A stretch of DNA of 63,947 nucleotides from Akkermansia muciniphila. GTDB taxonomy: Bacteria; Verrucomicrobiota; Verrucomicrobiia; Verrucomicrobiales; Akkermansiaceae. The stretch covers positions 1 through 63,947 of the forward strand of contig CANQLV010000016.1 in NCBI GenBank assembly GCA_947624785.1. The letters are read 5' to 3'. Below, one piece after another: positions 18,796 through 27,160 of the stretch. The notes beneath the pieces are model-generated. The model did no database searches. It was given only the letters and a program-made list of their open reading frames with translations, and had not been told where the DNA came from. Every line of letters starts with the position of its first letter. The stretch's first letter is position 1. Made by a program: the position numbers and the translations under genes.

Positions 18796-19653
18796 ATGCC
18801 TGCGCCTCTCTCGCAAGCAGTACGCCTGATTCAACTCGCCGGCGCCGCCTTCGCGGTGCTCGGCGCCTTGGTATCCTGCTCCCGTCCGGACTACCAGCCC
18901 ACCGCCATCGTCAAGGATGGCGCCGTGGTCAGCGTCAGGGATCAGAAAATGGCCGTCATGCGCAACGGCCACGTCGTGAAAACCTACCCCGTCAGCACGT
19001 CCAAATTCGGTCTGGGAGACAGGAAGGGGAGCTGCCGCACTCCGCTGGGCGCCCACCGCATCGCCTCCAAGATCGGCACCGGACAGCCCAAGGGAATGGT
19101 GTTTAAAAGCCGCAAGCCCACCGGGGAATGCGTGGCTCCCAATTCTCCGGGCCGCGACCCGATCGTCACCCGCATCATGTGGCTGGAAGGACTGGAAGGC
19201 CGCAACCGGAACGCCCACTCCCGCCTGATTTACATCCACGGAACGGCGGAGGAACGCACCATCGGCACGCCCGCCTCCTACGGCTGCGTGCGGATGAAGA
19301 GCAATGACGTGTATGAAGCCTTCAACCTGCTCCGGACCGGGGACCCCGTCGTGATTGAACGCTGCTCCATCGACGCTTCCCTGAAAGCTCTGGCCCAGGC
19401 AGAAAAAACGCAGGATTCCTCCCTGCTGGTCATGGCTTCCGCACCGTCTCTCTTGGAGGATGCCAACACGGCATCCATCATTTCCCACCGCCGCCGGGCC
19501 TCCCGTCCTCCCGCCGTAGCCCTTTCCCGCAAGCATACGGCCTCCGCCGGGAAGAAGGCCGCGCCTTCCAAGCAGACGGCAGCCCGCAAGACGGCGAAGA
19601 GTACCAAGGCTTCCGCCCGTTCCGCCAGGGGGACCCGCTACACCCTCGGCTGA
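18796..19653 (+). CDS. L,D-transpeptidase (YkuD) lipoprotein
   Basis: The 285-residue protein begins with a hydrophobic segment ending in the lipobox LVSC (lipidated C28). The YkuD catalytic signature IYIHGT...SYGCVRM follows, with C164 as nucleophile. Such enzymes form L,D cross-links in peptidoglycan or attach lipoproteins to it. After the catalytic domain (about residue 185) comes an unusual Ala/Ser/Lys/Arg-rich basic tail that may bind the wall or nucleic acid-like polyanions. The protein should sit in the periplasm, lipid-anchored. It is 16 bases downstream of the polysaccharide synthase, suggesting a shared envelope role. Confidence 0.88.
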   Translation: MPAPLSQAVRLIQLAGAAFAVLGALVSCSRPDYQPTAIVKDGAVVSVRDQKMAVMRNGHVVKTYPVSTSKFGLGDRKGSCRTPLGAHRIASKIGTGQPKGMVFKSRKPTGECVAPNSPGRDPIVTRIMWLEGLEGRNRNAHSRLIYIHGTAEERTIGTPASYGCVRMKSNDVYEAFNLLRTGDPVVIERCSIDASLKALAQAEKTQDSSLLVMASAPSLLEDANTASIISHRRRASRPPAVALSRKHTASAGKKAAPSKQTAARKTAKSTKASARSARGTRYTLG

Positions 19654-19759
19654 ACCTCCCTTCCCCGCCGTTCTTCCGGCATTCCCGTTCCTCCGCCTCC
19701 TGACATGGCTGTTTGAACGCATGGTTGCCTGCGTCCGTCACATTTGTTAACGTAGACTT

Positions 19760-20323
19760 ATGGCCATGATGGAACATGAAGATATCAGCAATGAAAACCT
19801 GGCGGGCCACCTTCTGGTTTCCGCCCCCTATCTGGACGGAGGCGGCTTTTACCACTCCGTGATTTTTCTGAGCCGGGAGGAGGAGGAATTCGTCATCGGC
19901 CACATCCTGAACCATCCGGCCGGCATGAACGTGGGGGAAGTGGCGCGCCATACGGACATTCCGGAATCCCTTTACCCCGTTCCCATCTTCAAGGGAGGCC
20001 CCGTGGAGCGCAACCAGCTCATTTTCGCCGCCTTCATCCGTACGGAGGACAAATTGCGCGTCCAGTTCCATCTACAGGAGGAACAGGCCCTGGAATACAT
20101 TGAGGATCCCCACGTCATCCTGCGCGCCTACGTGGGCCACAGCGCATGGACGCCCTCCCAGCTGCGCCGGGAGCTGAACGACCGCGCCTGGTACGTTTCC
20201 CCCATGGTGCCGGACATCTGCCTGGAGCCGGACTCCTCCAAGGTATGGGCCATGGCCATGCGGCGCCTCTCCCCCCTGCACCACATCATGAGCCACGCGC
20301 CCGCACAGCCTTCCCTGAATTGA
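19760..20323 (+). CDS. YqgE/AlgH-family protein (DUF179)
   Basis: The 187-residue protein shows the family pattern: GHLLVSAPYLDGGGFYHSVI, then GHILNHPAGM, a central FKGGPV and a C-terminal YVGHSAWTPSQLRREL. YqgE/AlgH proteins are widespread, cytoplasmic and of uncertain function, with proposed roles in regulation. The start at ATG 19760 is taken; ATG codons two and three residues later are equally possible. It lies 10 bases upstream of the YggS-family gene on the same strand and likely shares its transcript. Confidence 0.85.
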   Translation: MAMMEHEDISNENLAGHLLVSAPYLDGGGFYHSVIFLSREEEEFVIGHILNHPAGMNVGEVARHTDIPESLYPVPIFKGGPVERNQLIFAAFIRTEDKLRVQFHLQEEQALEYIEDPHVILRAYVGHSAWTPSQLRRELNDRAWYVSPMVPDICLEPDSSKVWAMAMRRLSPLHHIMSHAPAQPSLN

Positions 20324-20333
20324 ACCATCCATC

Positions 20334-21029
20334 ATGAGCATCCAACAGAATCTGGAACACATTCTCTCCCGCATCCGCGCCGCGGAACTCCGCGCCGGGC
20401 GCCCGGCAGGGTCCGCCCGCCTCGTCGCCGTCAGCAAGACCTTTCCCGCGGAGGACGTGAAAGCGTGCCATGATGCGGGCCAGCGCATTTTCGGAGAAAA
20501 CAGGGTTCAGGAGGCCCTGGGAAAAATTCCCGCTCTTCCTCCGGATACGGAATGGCATCTCATCGGCCCCCTGCAGCGCAACAAGGTGCGCAAGGCCCTG
20601 GAACATTTCACGCTGATCCACGCCGTGGACTCCCTGCGCTTGGCGCAGTTCATGGACGCCGTGGCGCAGGAGACGGGCAAACGCCCCCGCATCCTGCTGG
20701 AAGTGAACGTAGGGGATGAAGACAGCAAATTCGGCTTTTCCCCGGAGATTCTGGAACGGGAATGGCCGGAGCTGGCCGCGCTGGGCCACCTTGAAATAGC
20801 CGGCCTCATGTGCATTCCTCCCCCGGTGGAAAATCCGGACGAAGCGCGTCCCTATTTCCGCCGCCTCCGGGAGCTGAAGGAAACCCTCTCCGGCAAGGGG
20901 GGAGCCCCGCTGACGGAGCTTTCCATGGGCATGAGCCATGACTTTGAAACGGCCGTGGAGGAGGGCGCCACCCTCGTCCGCGTAGGCACCGCCATTTTCG
21001 GTGGCCGCTCCTATGCGCCGGCCCCGTGA
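20334..21029 (+). CDS. YggS/PLPBP-family PLP homeostasis protein
   Basis: The 231-residue alanine-racemase-like barrel lacks the C-terminal domain, as in YggS. The PLP lysine is K35 in LVAVSKTF. Other conserved stretches are FGENRVQE, WHLIGPLQRNK and LSMGMSHDFETAVEEGATLVRVG followed by TAIFG. The family binds pyridoxal phosphate and buffers vitamin B6 and amino-acid pools without a known catalytic turnover. Length matches the family. It lies 10 bases after the YqgE-like gene. Confidence 0.93.
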   Translation: MSIQQNLEHILSRIRAAELRAGRPAGSARLVAVSKTFPAEDVKACHDAGQRIFGENRVQEALGKIPALPPDTEWHLIGPLQRNKVRKALEHFTLIHAVDSLRLAQFMDAVAQETGKRPRILLEVNVGDEDSKFGFSPEILEREWPELAALGHLEIAGLMCIPPPVENPDEARPYFRRLRELKETLSGKGGAPLTELSMGMSHDFETAVEEGATLVRVGTAIFGGRSYAPAP

Positions 21030-21115
21030 TTTTAGTTGGACAGAAGGAAAAGCGGCGTGTAGGTTTGTTCCGGAATAACGGAATGGCCCGGCCGGAGCCC
21101 TGATTTCATCACCCC

Positions 21116-22783
21116 ATGCTGACAGGAGGAAAAAATGTGATTCCGCATGCGGTGCGGGACGTAGCGGATGCCGCCGCGGCATTTTCCGCCCGCATTGGCC
21201 CGGACCGCCATTTTAACTCCCAGGAAAACGTGGAGGAAGCCCTGGCGGAATGCTGCTCTCCGCAGAATGTCACCGTGATAGGCATGACGGGTTCCGGCAA
21301 GTCCTCCACGCTGGACGCCCTGGCCGGGGAACGGTTCTGTTCCCGCGTTTCCAGCGAAGCCACGCTGGTCCGCTGGCAGTACAGGCCCCATCCCGCGCCC
21401 CACACCCATGAATGGGTGCTGGACCTTTTTTACCCGTCGGACGCTCTGCTGAACCTTGAATTCTGGGACACCATCGGCCTGGAACAGGAGGACGCCCCCC
21501 GGAAGCTGAAGCACATCGTCCCCAAATCGGACGCCATCCTCGTGGTCATTTCCGCCAGGGACGGCAACCAGCCCCCCCTGTGGGACTACCTCCGGACGCT
21601 GGAGGAACGGCTCCATTCCCGCATGGTGCTCGTCATCACCCACGCGGAGCTGCTATCCTTTGACCAGCTCCAGTCCCTGAAGGAGGAATTGCGCTCCACC
21701 TCCCGCGAACGCCTGGGCGCGCAGCTTCCCCTGTACCCCGTCACGACCGCCGGGGACCAGGCTGGGGAAGGCGTGGAAGCGCTGAGAACCTGCGTGCAGG
21801 AGGTGCTGAAACGCAGCCCGCTGACGGACAAGCGCGTGGAACGCCTGCTTCTGGCTACGGACCGCCTGCTGGAAGAACAGGGGAAGGTGCTCAATGAATT
21901 GCACCGCCTTTCCAAGATGGATTCCGGCTTCCTGACCTCCATTGACCGGGAAATCGACCGCATCCAGTTCCAGATGGAGGATGAAATGCCCGCCCGGCTC
22001 AGGGCGTACGCCCAGTACGTGCAGGACTGCGTGCCGCGGCTGGGGAAGAAATCGGCCCGGCAGATGGGGCGCTTCCTTTCCATCCGGCGCACGATGATCC
22101 TGCACAAGCTTCCTCCCGTCATTGACGAATGGTTTTATGAGCTGGTCAAGTCCGGCATTGAGGAACGGCACGCGTATTACAACAAGGAATTCCTGAATAT
22201 CTGCCAGACGCACTGGAACCATGTGCGCCCCCGCGTGAAGGAACAGTGGGACTGCGACATAGGCGATTTTCCCGCCGCAAAGCTCCAGGCGGACCTGGAG
22301 GTGTACAAGGAACGCCTGGGCCGTTCCATTTACATGCCCCTGAAGGATTTCGGCATCAAGCCGTGCCTCAGCAAGCTGTTTCTGGACCAGGAGGACGTGA
22401 TGAGAACGGAAATCAAGCTGATGCTCATCCTGGTGATTCTGGGAGCCCTGCTGGGGTGCTTTGGAGAACATGCGGCGGGGTTTGCCTGCGTAGCCGCGGC
22501 CCTGGCCGTCTGGGTGGGCGGCAACCTGGGACTGGCCTGGATGCAGTTCCGGCTGTCGCGCCAGATTGTAGCCGCGGCGGCGGAAATGCACATTGCCGTG
22601 GAATGCGGCCTGCGGACGCCCCTGTATGAAGCCATGGTCAGCGGCCTTTCCGACTATCGCAAACTGTACGCGGACATCCGCGGCCAGGTGGCCGGCGGCG
22701 TGGAACATCTCCAGCCCCTGCTGAACGCCCGCTATGACCTGTTTTATAAACTGACCGTGCAGAAACATCGGTTCCGCATCTAG
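21116..22783 (+). CDS. Dynamin-like/TRAFAC GTPase with C-terminal membrane hairpin
   Basis: The 555-residue protein has a P-loop GMTGSGKSS (56-64), a switch II DTIG (118-121) and a degenerate G4 motif, THAE (175-178) in place of N/TKxD. A long helical region follows (about 230-425), then two hydrophobic segments (about 434-449 and 453-475) and a helical tail. This plan resembles bacterial dynamin-like or other membrane-associated GTPases that remodel or tether the inner membrane. The altered G4 may change nucleotide specificity. It is not clearly coupled to any neighbour and is followed by a possible bidirectional hairpin. Confidence 0.78.
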   Translation: MLTGGKNVIPHAVRDVADAAAAFSARIGPDRHFNSQENVEEALAECCSPQNVTVIGMTGSGKSSTLDALAGERFCSRVSSEATLVRWQYRPHPAPHTHEWVLDLFYPSDALLNLEFWDTIGLEQEDAPRKLKHIVPKSDAILVVISARDGNQPPLWDYLRTLEERLHSRMVLVITHAELLSFDQLQSLKEELRSTSRERLGAQLPLYPVTTAGDQAGEGVEALRTCVQEVLKRSPLTDKRVERLLLATDRLLEEQGKVLNELHRLSKMDSGFLTSIDREIDRIQFQMEDEMPARLRAYAQYVQDCVPRLGKKSARQMGRFLSIRRTMILHKLPPVIDEWFYELVKSGIEERHAYYNKEFLNICQTHWNHVRPRVKEQWDCDIGDFPAAKLQADLEVYKERLGRSIYMPLKDFGIKPCLSKLFLDQEDVMRTEIKLMLILVILGALLGCFGEHAAGFACVAAALAVWVGGNLGLAWMQFRLSRQIVAAAAEMHIAVECGLRTPLYEAMVSGLSDYRKLYADIRGQVAGGVEHLQPLLNARYDLFYKLTVQKHRFRI

Positions 22784-22792
22784 CCCCCTTCC

Positions 22793-22834
22793 TTTCCGCC
22801 GGGAGACGCGGCTTCCTGTTCCCTGCGGCGGAAA
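22793..22834. terminator. Hairpin between convergent genes (possible terminator)
   Basis: A 9-bp stem TTTCCGCCG/CGGCGGAAA (22793-22801 with 22826-22834) lies between the convergent GTPase and 5-FTHF cyclo-ligase genes. No strong T-run follows, so termination is plausible rather than certain. Confidence 0.45.
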
Positions 22835-22858
22835 CGCATCCGCTTTCTCCCACAAGCA

Positions 22859-23449
22859 TCACTCCACGTCCGGCGTAATCACCATGTCCACATGCCTGTC
22901 ATGGGCTTCCATGGGCAGGTCGTCCAGAAGCTGGCAAGGGAAACAGACTCCCGCCAAGGGAACTCCCGCAGCCGGACCCGCCAGCAGCGTATCATAAAAT
23001 CCGCCGCCGTAGCCCAGCCGCTTGCCGTCTCGCGTAAACGCGGCTCCCGGAAGAACAATCAAATCCATTTCCCCCGCATGCAGTTCCGGGCAACCCGGGC
23101 CGGGTTCGCGAATGTCCCAGCAGCCCGTCACCAACTCCCCGTGGTGGCATACGCGGTGGAAGCTCAGCGTCCTTCCCTCATGCACCAGCGGGAAGAACCA
23201 TTCCCGGTCCGGCAGCATGTCCAGCAGGGGCAGCAAATCCACTTCCCCCGGCCTGGCGGCAAAAACAGCCACGCGCCGGAAATTCTTTTCCCGTACCAGC
23301 GCCTCCACACGGCGGCAGATGGAACGGGACATCGCTTCCCGGGAGGCGGCGTCCAATCCGCCTATCCTTTCACGTACCATGCGGCGCACTTCCCGCTTGG
23401 AAGCCGCCGGACCGCTTACGGTTCCGGATTGGGGTGCTTTTCCTTCCAT
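22859..23449 (-). CDS. 5-formyltetrahydrofolate cyclo-ligase
   Basis: The 196-residue enzyme converts 5-formyl-THF to 5,10-methenyl-THF using ATP. The C-terminal signature GYGGGFYDTLL and the upstream IVLPGAAFTRDGKRL are diagnostic. KREVRRMVRERI near the N-terminus fits the family's phosphate-binding start. The start is set at ATG 23449 (MEGKAPQSG), giving a 34-base overlap with the upstream ABC ATPase; the longer frame adds 21 residues that duplicate the ATPase C-terminal region in another frame. The overlap suggests translational coupling. Confidence 0.92.
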   Translation of the reverse strand: MEGKAPQSGTVSGPAASKREVRRMVRERIGGLDAASREAMSRSICRRVEALVREKNFRRVAVFAARPGEVDLLPLLDMLPDREWFFPLVHEGRTLSFHRVCHHGELVTGCWDIREPGPGCPELHAGEMDLIVLPGAAFTRDGKRLGYGGGFYDTLLAGPAAGVPLAGVCFPCQLLDDLPMEAHDRHVDMVITPDVE

Positions 23450-24294
23450 TCCAACAGGCTCTTTAAAAATACGCTTTCCAATGAGTTGCGCGGGTGTCCG
23501 GCTTCCAGCCATGCGGCGCGGCCGTCTTCCCGCACCAGCTCCTTCAACTGTTCCAGCAGTTCCGGAGAGGCGTGCTCCAGCAGGATTTCCTGCTTGTCGG
23601 AATCCCGTGTCAGCTCGTTCACGGAGCCTTCCGCAATGAGCAGTCCTTTAAAGATGACGCCCACCCGGTCGCAAACCTCCTGAACCTGTTCCAGCAGGTG
23701 GGAGCACAGGAAAACGGTCATCCCGCGCGCCTTCAGGTTCTCAATAATGTTCCGGATGTCGCGGGAACCCAGGGGATCCACGCCGGCGGTCGGTTCATCC
23801 AGCACCAGCAGGCGGGGGGACTGCACCAGGGCCTGCGCCATGCCGACGCGCTGGAGCATTCCCTTGGAATAGCCGCCCAGCCGCCTGTCCGCCGCGTCGG
23901 CCAGCCCCACCAGGTCCAGCAATTCCCGAACTTTCTCTTTCAGGGATTTGCCGCTCAGGCCGCACAGCTTGCCGTAAAAGGAGACGGTTTCCGCCCCCGT
24001 CAGGAATTTATAGAAGTAGGGGTTTTCCGGCAGGAAGCCCACCTCCTCCCTGCTGTCCGGGGACAGGCTGGACTTGCCGAAGATGGCGCAGGAGCCCTCC
24101 GTGGGCCTCACCAGCCCCAGCAGGGCCTTCATCAGGGTGGACTTGCCGGAGCCGTTCGGGCCAATCAGCCCGTACACCTCTCCCCGCCGGATGCTCATGT
24201 CTATCCCCCTCACGGCATGCACCACGGGCTTGCCAAGACCCGTCTTGAAGGTCTTGTGCAGGTTGACTATTTCAGCGGCGGCAGGCTGGTCCAT
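23416..24294 (-). CDS. ABC transporter ATP-binding protein
   Basis: The 292-residue protein is a complete ABC ATPase: Walker A GPNGSGKST (45-53), signature GYSKGMLQR, Walker B LLVLDEPT with the following D-loop, and the switch histidine in LCSHLLEQV. It belongs to the group that pairs with ABC-2 type permeases (multidrug, lipid or copper-type exporters, and gliding proteins). A C-terminal extension after about residue 225 is typical of that group. No permease gene is adjacent, so its partner must be encoded elsewhere. The M20 peptidase gene lies 9 bases upstream on the same strand. Confidence 0.93.
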   Translation of the reverse strand: MDQPAAAEIVNLHKTFKTGLGKPVVHAVRGIDMSIRRGEVYGLIGPNGSGKSTLMKALLGLVRPTEGSCAIFGKSSLSPDSREEVGFLPENPYFYKFLTGAETVSFYGKLCGLSGKSLKEKVRELLDLVGLADAADRRLGGYSKGMLQRVGMAQALVQSPRLLVLDEPTAGVDPLGSRDIRNIIENLKARGMTVFLCSHLLEQVQEVCDRVGVIFKGLLIAEGSVNELTRDSDKQEILLEHASPELLEQLKELVREDGRAAWLEAGHPRNSLESVFLKSLLEWKEKHPNPEP

Positions 24295-24303
24295 AAAACG
24301 CGG

Positions 24304-25644
24304 TCAATGCTTGATCTGCCCCAGGCGGCGCAGAAGAATTTGGCTCATGTCGATGCCCTTGGAGAAGAGGTCCACCGGGAAGTTTTCATTGGGGGAGTGG
24401 ATGCGCGCATCCGGCAGGCACATGCCCAGCATCAGGGCGTCCGCCCCCAGCACGCGCTTCATTTCCTCAATGATCGGGATGCTGCCGCCTTCCCTCACCA
24501 GTACGGGCTTGCTGCCAAAGGCTTCTTCCAAAGCCTGCTGGGCGGCCAGCCCGAACTCGGAATTCGGGTCGCACACGTAGGCGTTCCCGCCGTGCCCCCG
24601 CTTGAATTCCACCGTGACGCCCCTGGGGATATGGCTCTTCACATGTTCCTCCAGCAATTCTTCAATCTTTTCCGGCTGCTGGCCGGGAACCAGGCGGCAG
24701 GAAATCTTGGCGAAAGCATGGCTGGGAATGATCGTCTTGCTTCCCTCTCCCTGGTAACCGCCTCCGATGCCGTTGATTTCCAGCGTAGGACGGGCGAAAA
24801 TACATTCCGCCCCGGTGAAACCCGATTCCGTCACCACGGTTTCCACGCCCGTCAGCTTCGCCAGCTCTTCATTGCTCATGCCGGGCACGGTGGCCCACAT
24901 GCTGCGCTCCCAGGTGGCGATGGGTTCCACGCCGTCGTAAAATCCCCGCACGGCCACGCGGCCGTCCTCGTCATGGAAGGAAGTGATTATTTCCGCCAGG
25001 GCCGCAATGGGGTTGGCTACCGCGCCGCCGAACACGCCGGAATGAAGGTCCGCGGAAGGGCCTCTTACGATAATTTCCGCCCCGGCCAGGCCGCGCAGGC
25101 CATAGGAAAACGTGGGAGTGTCCGGAGCGGCCATCCCGGTATCGGAAACCACAATCACGTCGCAGGCCAGTTCTTCCCTGTGGTCCTTGATGAATTGGGA
25201 AAGACTTCCGCTGCCTACTTCCTCCTCCCCCTCCAGAAGGAAGATCACGTTCACCGGAAGGTGGCCGCCGTTCTGGCGGAGCAATTCCTCCACGCCCAGA
25301 ATATGGGCGAACAACTGGCCCTTGTTATCCGTGGCGCCGCGGGCGTAAATCTTTCCGTCCCGCACTTCCGGTTCAAACGGGTCGGACTCCCACAGCTCAA
25401 TCGGGTCCACGGGCTGCACGTCATAATGGCCGTAAATCAGCACGGTAGGCCTGCCTTCCTCCCGCGGGCTGCGGGCCATCACGATGGGATGGAGGCGCGT
25501 CTTGTGGGCCGCGGCTTCCAGCCCCATGCCGGACAGTTTGTCCACCAGCCAGTCCGCGCAGTCGCTCACGTCCTGGGCGTGCTCCTTCTGGGCGGAAATA
25601 CTGGGGAATCTCAACAAGGTTGCCAATTGGTCCAGTCTGTTCAT
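24304..25644 (-). CDS. M20-family metallopeptidase (dipeptidase)
   Basis: The 446-residue protein has the di-zinc motifs of the M20 (ArgE/DapE/carnosinase) family: GHYDVQPVDP, GATDNKGQ, and the catalytic EGEEEVGS. The dimerisation lid is present (GPSADLHSGVFGG), as is the C-terminal metal-binding DARIHSPNE. The closest recognisable subgroup is the cytosolic nonspecific dipeptidase-like set. No signal peptide is seen, so a cytoplasmic role in peptide use is likely. The start was moved from 25674 to ATG 25644 (MNRLDQLATLLRFPSIS), where family similarity begins. Confidence 0.92.
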   Translation of the reverse strand: MNRLDQLATLLRFPSISAQKEHAQDVSDCADWLVDKLSGMGLEAAAHKTRLHPIVMARSPREEGRPTVLIYGHYDVQPVDPIELWESDPFEPEVRDGKIYARGATDNKGQLFAHILGVEELLRQNGGHLPVNVIFLLEGEEEVGSGSLSQFIKDHREELACDVIVVSDTGMAAPDTPTFSYGLRGLAGAEIIVRGPSADLHSGVFGGAVANPIAALAEIITSFHDEDGRVAVRGFYDGVEPIATWERSMWATVPGMSNEELAKLTGVETVVTESGFTGAECIFARPTLEINGIGGGYQGEGSKTIIPSHAFAKISCRLVPGQQPEKIEELLEEHVKSHIPRGVTVEFKRGHGGNAYVCDPNSEFGLAAQQALEEAFGSKPVLVREGGSIPIIEEMKRVLGADALMLGMCLPDARIHSPNENFPVDLFSKGIDMSQILLRRLGQIKH

Positions 25645-25748
25645 GGCGCCATCAGACCACGCCTGAGGCTTCAAATCAACCGGTAAAGTGTGGCATTCCG
25701 CGCCGGAACGGGCCTTTTTTCAAAAAAATGGGGCTTGCGCGCGGGTCC

Positions 25749-25800
25749 GGGAACAATATTTGATTGCCCTCGCGCGAGATTTGTTCCTTTATATAGGATT
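25749..25800 (+). promoter_or_regulatory. Nested palindromes upstream of hprK
   Basis: GGAACAA (25750-25756) and TTGTTCC (25781-25787) form a 7-bp inverted repeat around a perfect 10-bp palindrome CTCGCGCGAG (25769-25778). The elements sit 13-50 bases before the hprK start and would suit an operator. A TATATA-like box lies at about 25789-25795. The M20 gene on the other strand starts about 105 bases to the left, so the region may serve both. Confidence 0.4.
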
Positions 25801-26769
25801 ATGTTCAGCAAATCCAAAGTGAAGAAAGTGGATTTCGTCACCCTGTCCAAATTTTACGGCAAATACAAGGAAGCCCTCCAACTGGAGCTCATCAACAGCC
25901 CCGCCGGCCTCAGCCGCCACATTTGCGAACCCGCCCTCAACCGCCCCGGGCTGGCGATCGCCGGTTTTTACTCCTACTTTGCCAACAAGCGCATCCAGGT
26001 CTTCGGTTCCGCGGAGCTGGCCTATCTTCAAAAACTGCCGGAGGGCATGCGGAAATCACGCATCCAGCGCATGTTCCGGTGCGAGGTGCCGGGCATTGTC
26101 TTCTCCCGCGACCAGGACCCGCCCCAGGAAATCGTGGAGCTGGCGGACGAGGCCGGCGTCTGCGTCTTCCGCACCAGCCTGGTCACCATGAAATTCGTCA
26201 ACTCCGCCACCATCATTCTGGAAAACGAATTCGCTGAAAGCCTCACCCTGCACGGGTGCATGGTGGACGTGCGCGGCGTGGGCGTCCTCATCCGCGGCAA
26301 AAGCGGGGTAGGCAAGAGTGAAACGGCCCTGGGCCTGATTGAACGCGGGGCGGCCCTGGTGGCGGACGACATGGTGTACGTGCGCAACGTGGGCGGGGAA
26401 CTGGTGGCCAGCGCGCCGGAAATGAGCCGCGGCTTCATGGAGGTGCGCGGCCTGGGCATCGTCAACATCACCACCCTCTTCGGCCTCAAATCCATCCGCC
26501 ACAACAAGCGGCTGGACCTCATCGTCACGCTCATCCCCGCCAAGGACCAGGAAGCCCTGGACAGGCTGGGGCTGGAACGGGAGGGCTTGGACGTTCTCGG
26601 GGAAAAAGTGCTCCATGTGCAGCTCTCCGTGGCCCCCGGCAGGGACATCGCCCGCCTGGTGGAAGTGGCCGCCATGGACTACCATCTCAAGGACATGGGC
26701 ATCGACATGGCCGGGGAGTTCAACCGCCGCCTCATGTCAAACTTCCAGCCCCCTGAACCCCAGGACTGA
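25801..26769 (+). CDS. hprK: HPr kinase/phosphorylase
   Basis: The 322-residue protein matches HprK: an N-terminal domain (MFSKSKVKKVDF...), the Walker A IRGKSGVGKSETAL near residue 165, the following ADDMVYV, and the HprK signature MEVRGLGIVNI. The family phosphorylates and dephosphorylates Ser46 of HPr, linking PTS state to carbon metabolism. The start is ATG 25801; 37 upstream open codons overlap the operator-like region and are rejected. The gene precedes ptsH by 78 bases on the same strand, so kinase and target are encoded together. Confidence 0.95.
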   Translation: MFSKSKVKKVDFVTLSKFYGKYKEALQLELINSPAGLSRHICEPALNRPGLAIAGFYSYFANKRIQVFGSAELAYLQKLPEGMRKSRIQRMFRCEVPGIVFSRDQDPPQEIVELADEAGVCVFRTSLVTMKFVNSATIILENEFAESLTLHGCMVDVRGVGVLIRGKSGVGKSETALGLIERGAALVADDMVYVRNVGGELVASAPEMSRGFMEVRGLGIVNITTLFGLKSIRHNKRLDLIVTLIPAKDQEALDRLGLEREGLDVLGEKVLHVQLSVAPGRDIARLVEVAAMDYHLKDMGIDMAGEFNRRLMSNFQPPEPQD

Positions 26770-26847
26770 CAAAAAACTCTTGGAAAAAAACTTCAATTAG
26801 TGTACTTACCGTTCTAGCAACCGTTATCACCCCTTACTTCAAATTCC

Positions 26848-27114
26848 ATGGTTACCAAGGAACTCACCATCATCAACAAACTCGGCATTCACGCGCGTCC
26901 GGCTGCTCAATTCGTCAAACTGGCCAGTAAATTTGACGCGGACATTGTCGTGGAGAAGGATGGCGAGGAAGTTGATGGAAAGAGTATTCTGGGTCTGATG
27001 ATGCTGGCGGTAGGCCATGGCTCCAAGATCACCATCACGGCGGAAGGAAAGGATGAACAGGAAGCGTTGAACGCGCTGGAAGACCTGATTTCCCGCAAGT
27101 TTGAAGAAGATTGA
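26848..27114 (+). CDS. ptsH: Phosphocarrier protein HPr
   Basis: The 88-residue HPr has both phosphorylation sites: H15 in GIHARPA, phosphorylated by enzyme I, and S46 in GKSILGLMM, the HprK target. Length and spacing match the family. It lies between hprK and ptsI, so enzyme I, carrier and regulator kinase form one cluster. No sugar-specific EII gene is present in the window, so whether it serves uptake or only regulation is open. Confidence 0.96.
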   Translation: MVTKELTIINKLGIHARPAAQFVKLASKFDADIVVEKDGEEVDGKSILGLMMLAVGHGSKITITAEGKDEQEALNALEDLISRKFEED

Positions 27115-27160
27115 ACACTCCGGCTCACGGCCACATGAGACCGGGCCATCAAGCCCGCAG

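Noticed and set aside
23494..25686. 730-codon open frame on the plus strand
   Set aside because: It is antisense to the ABC ATPase and M20 peptidase genes, both recognisable.
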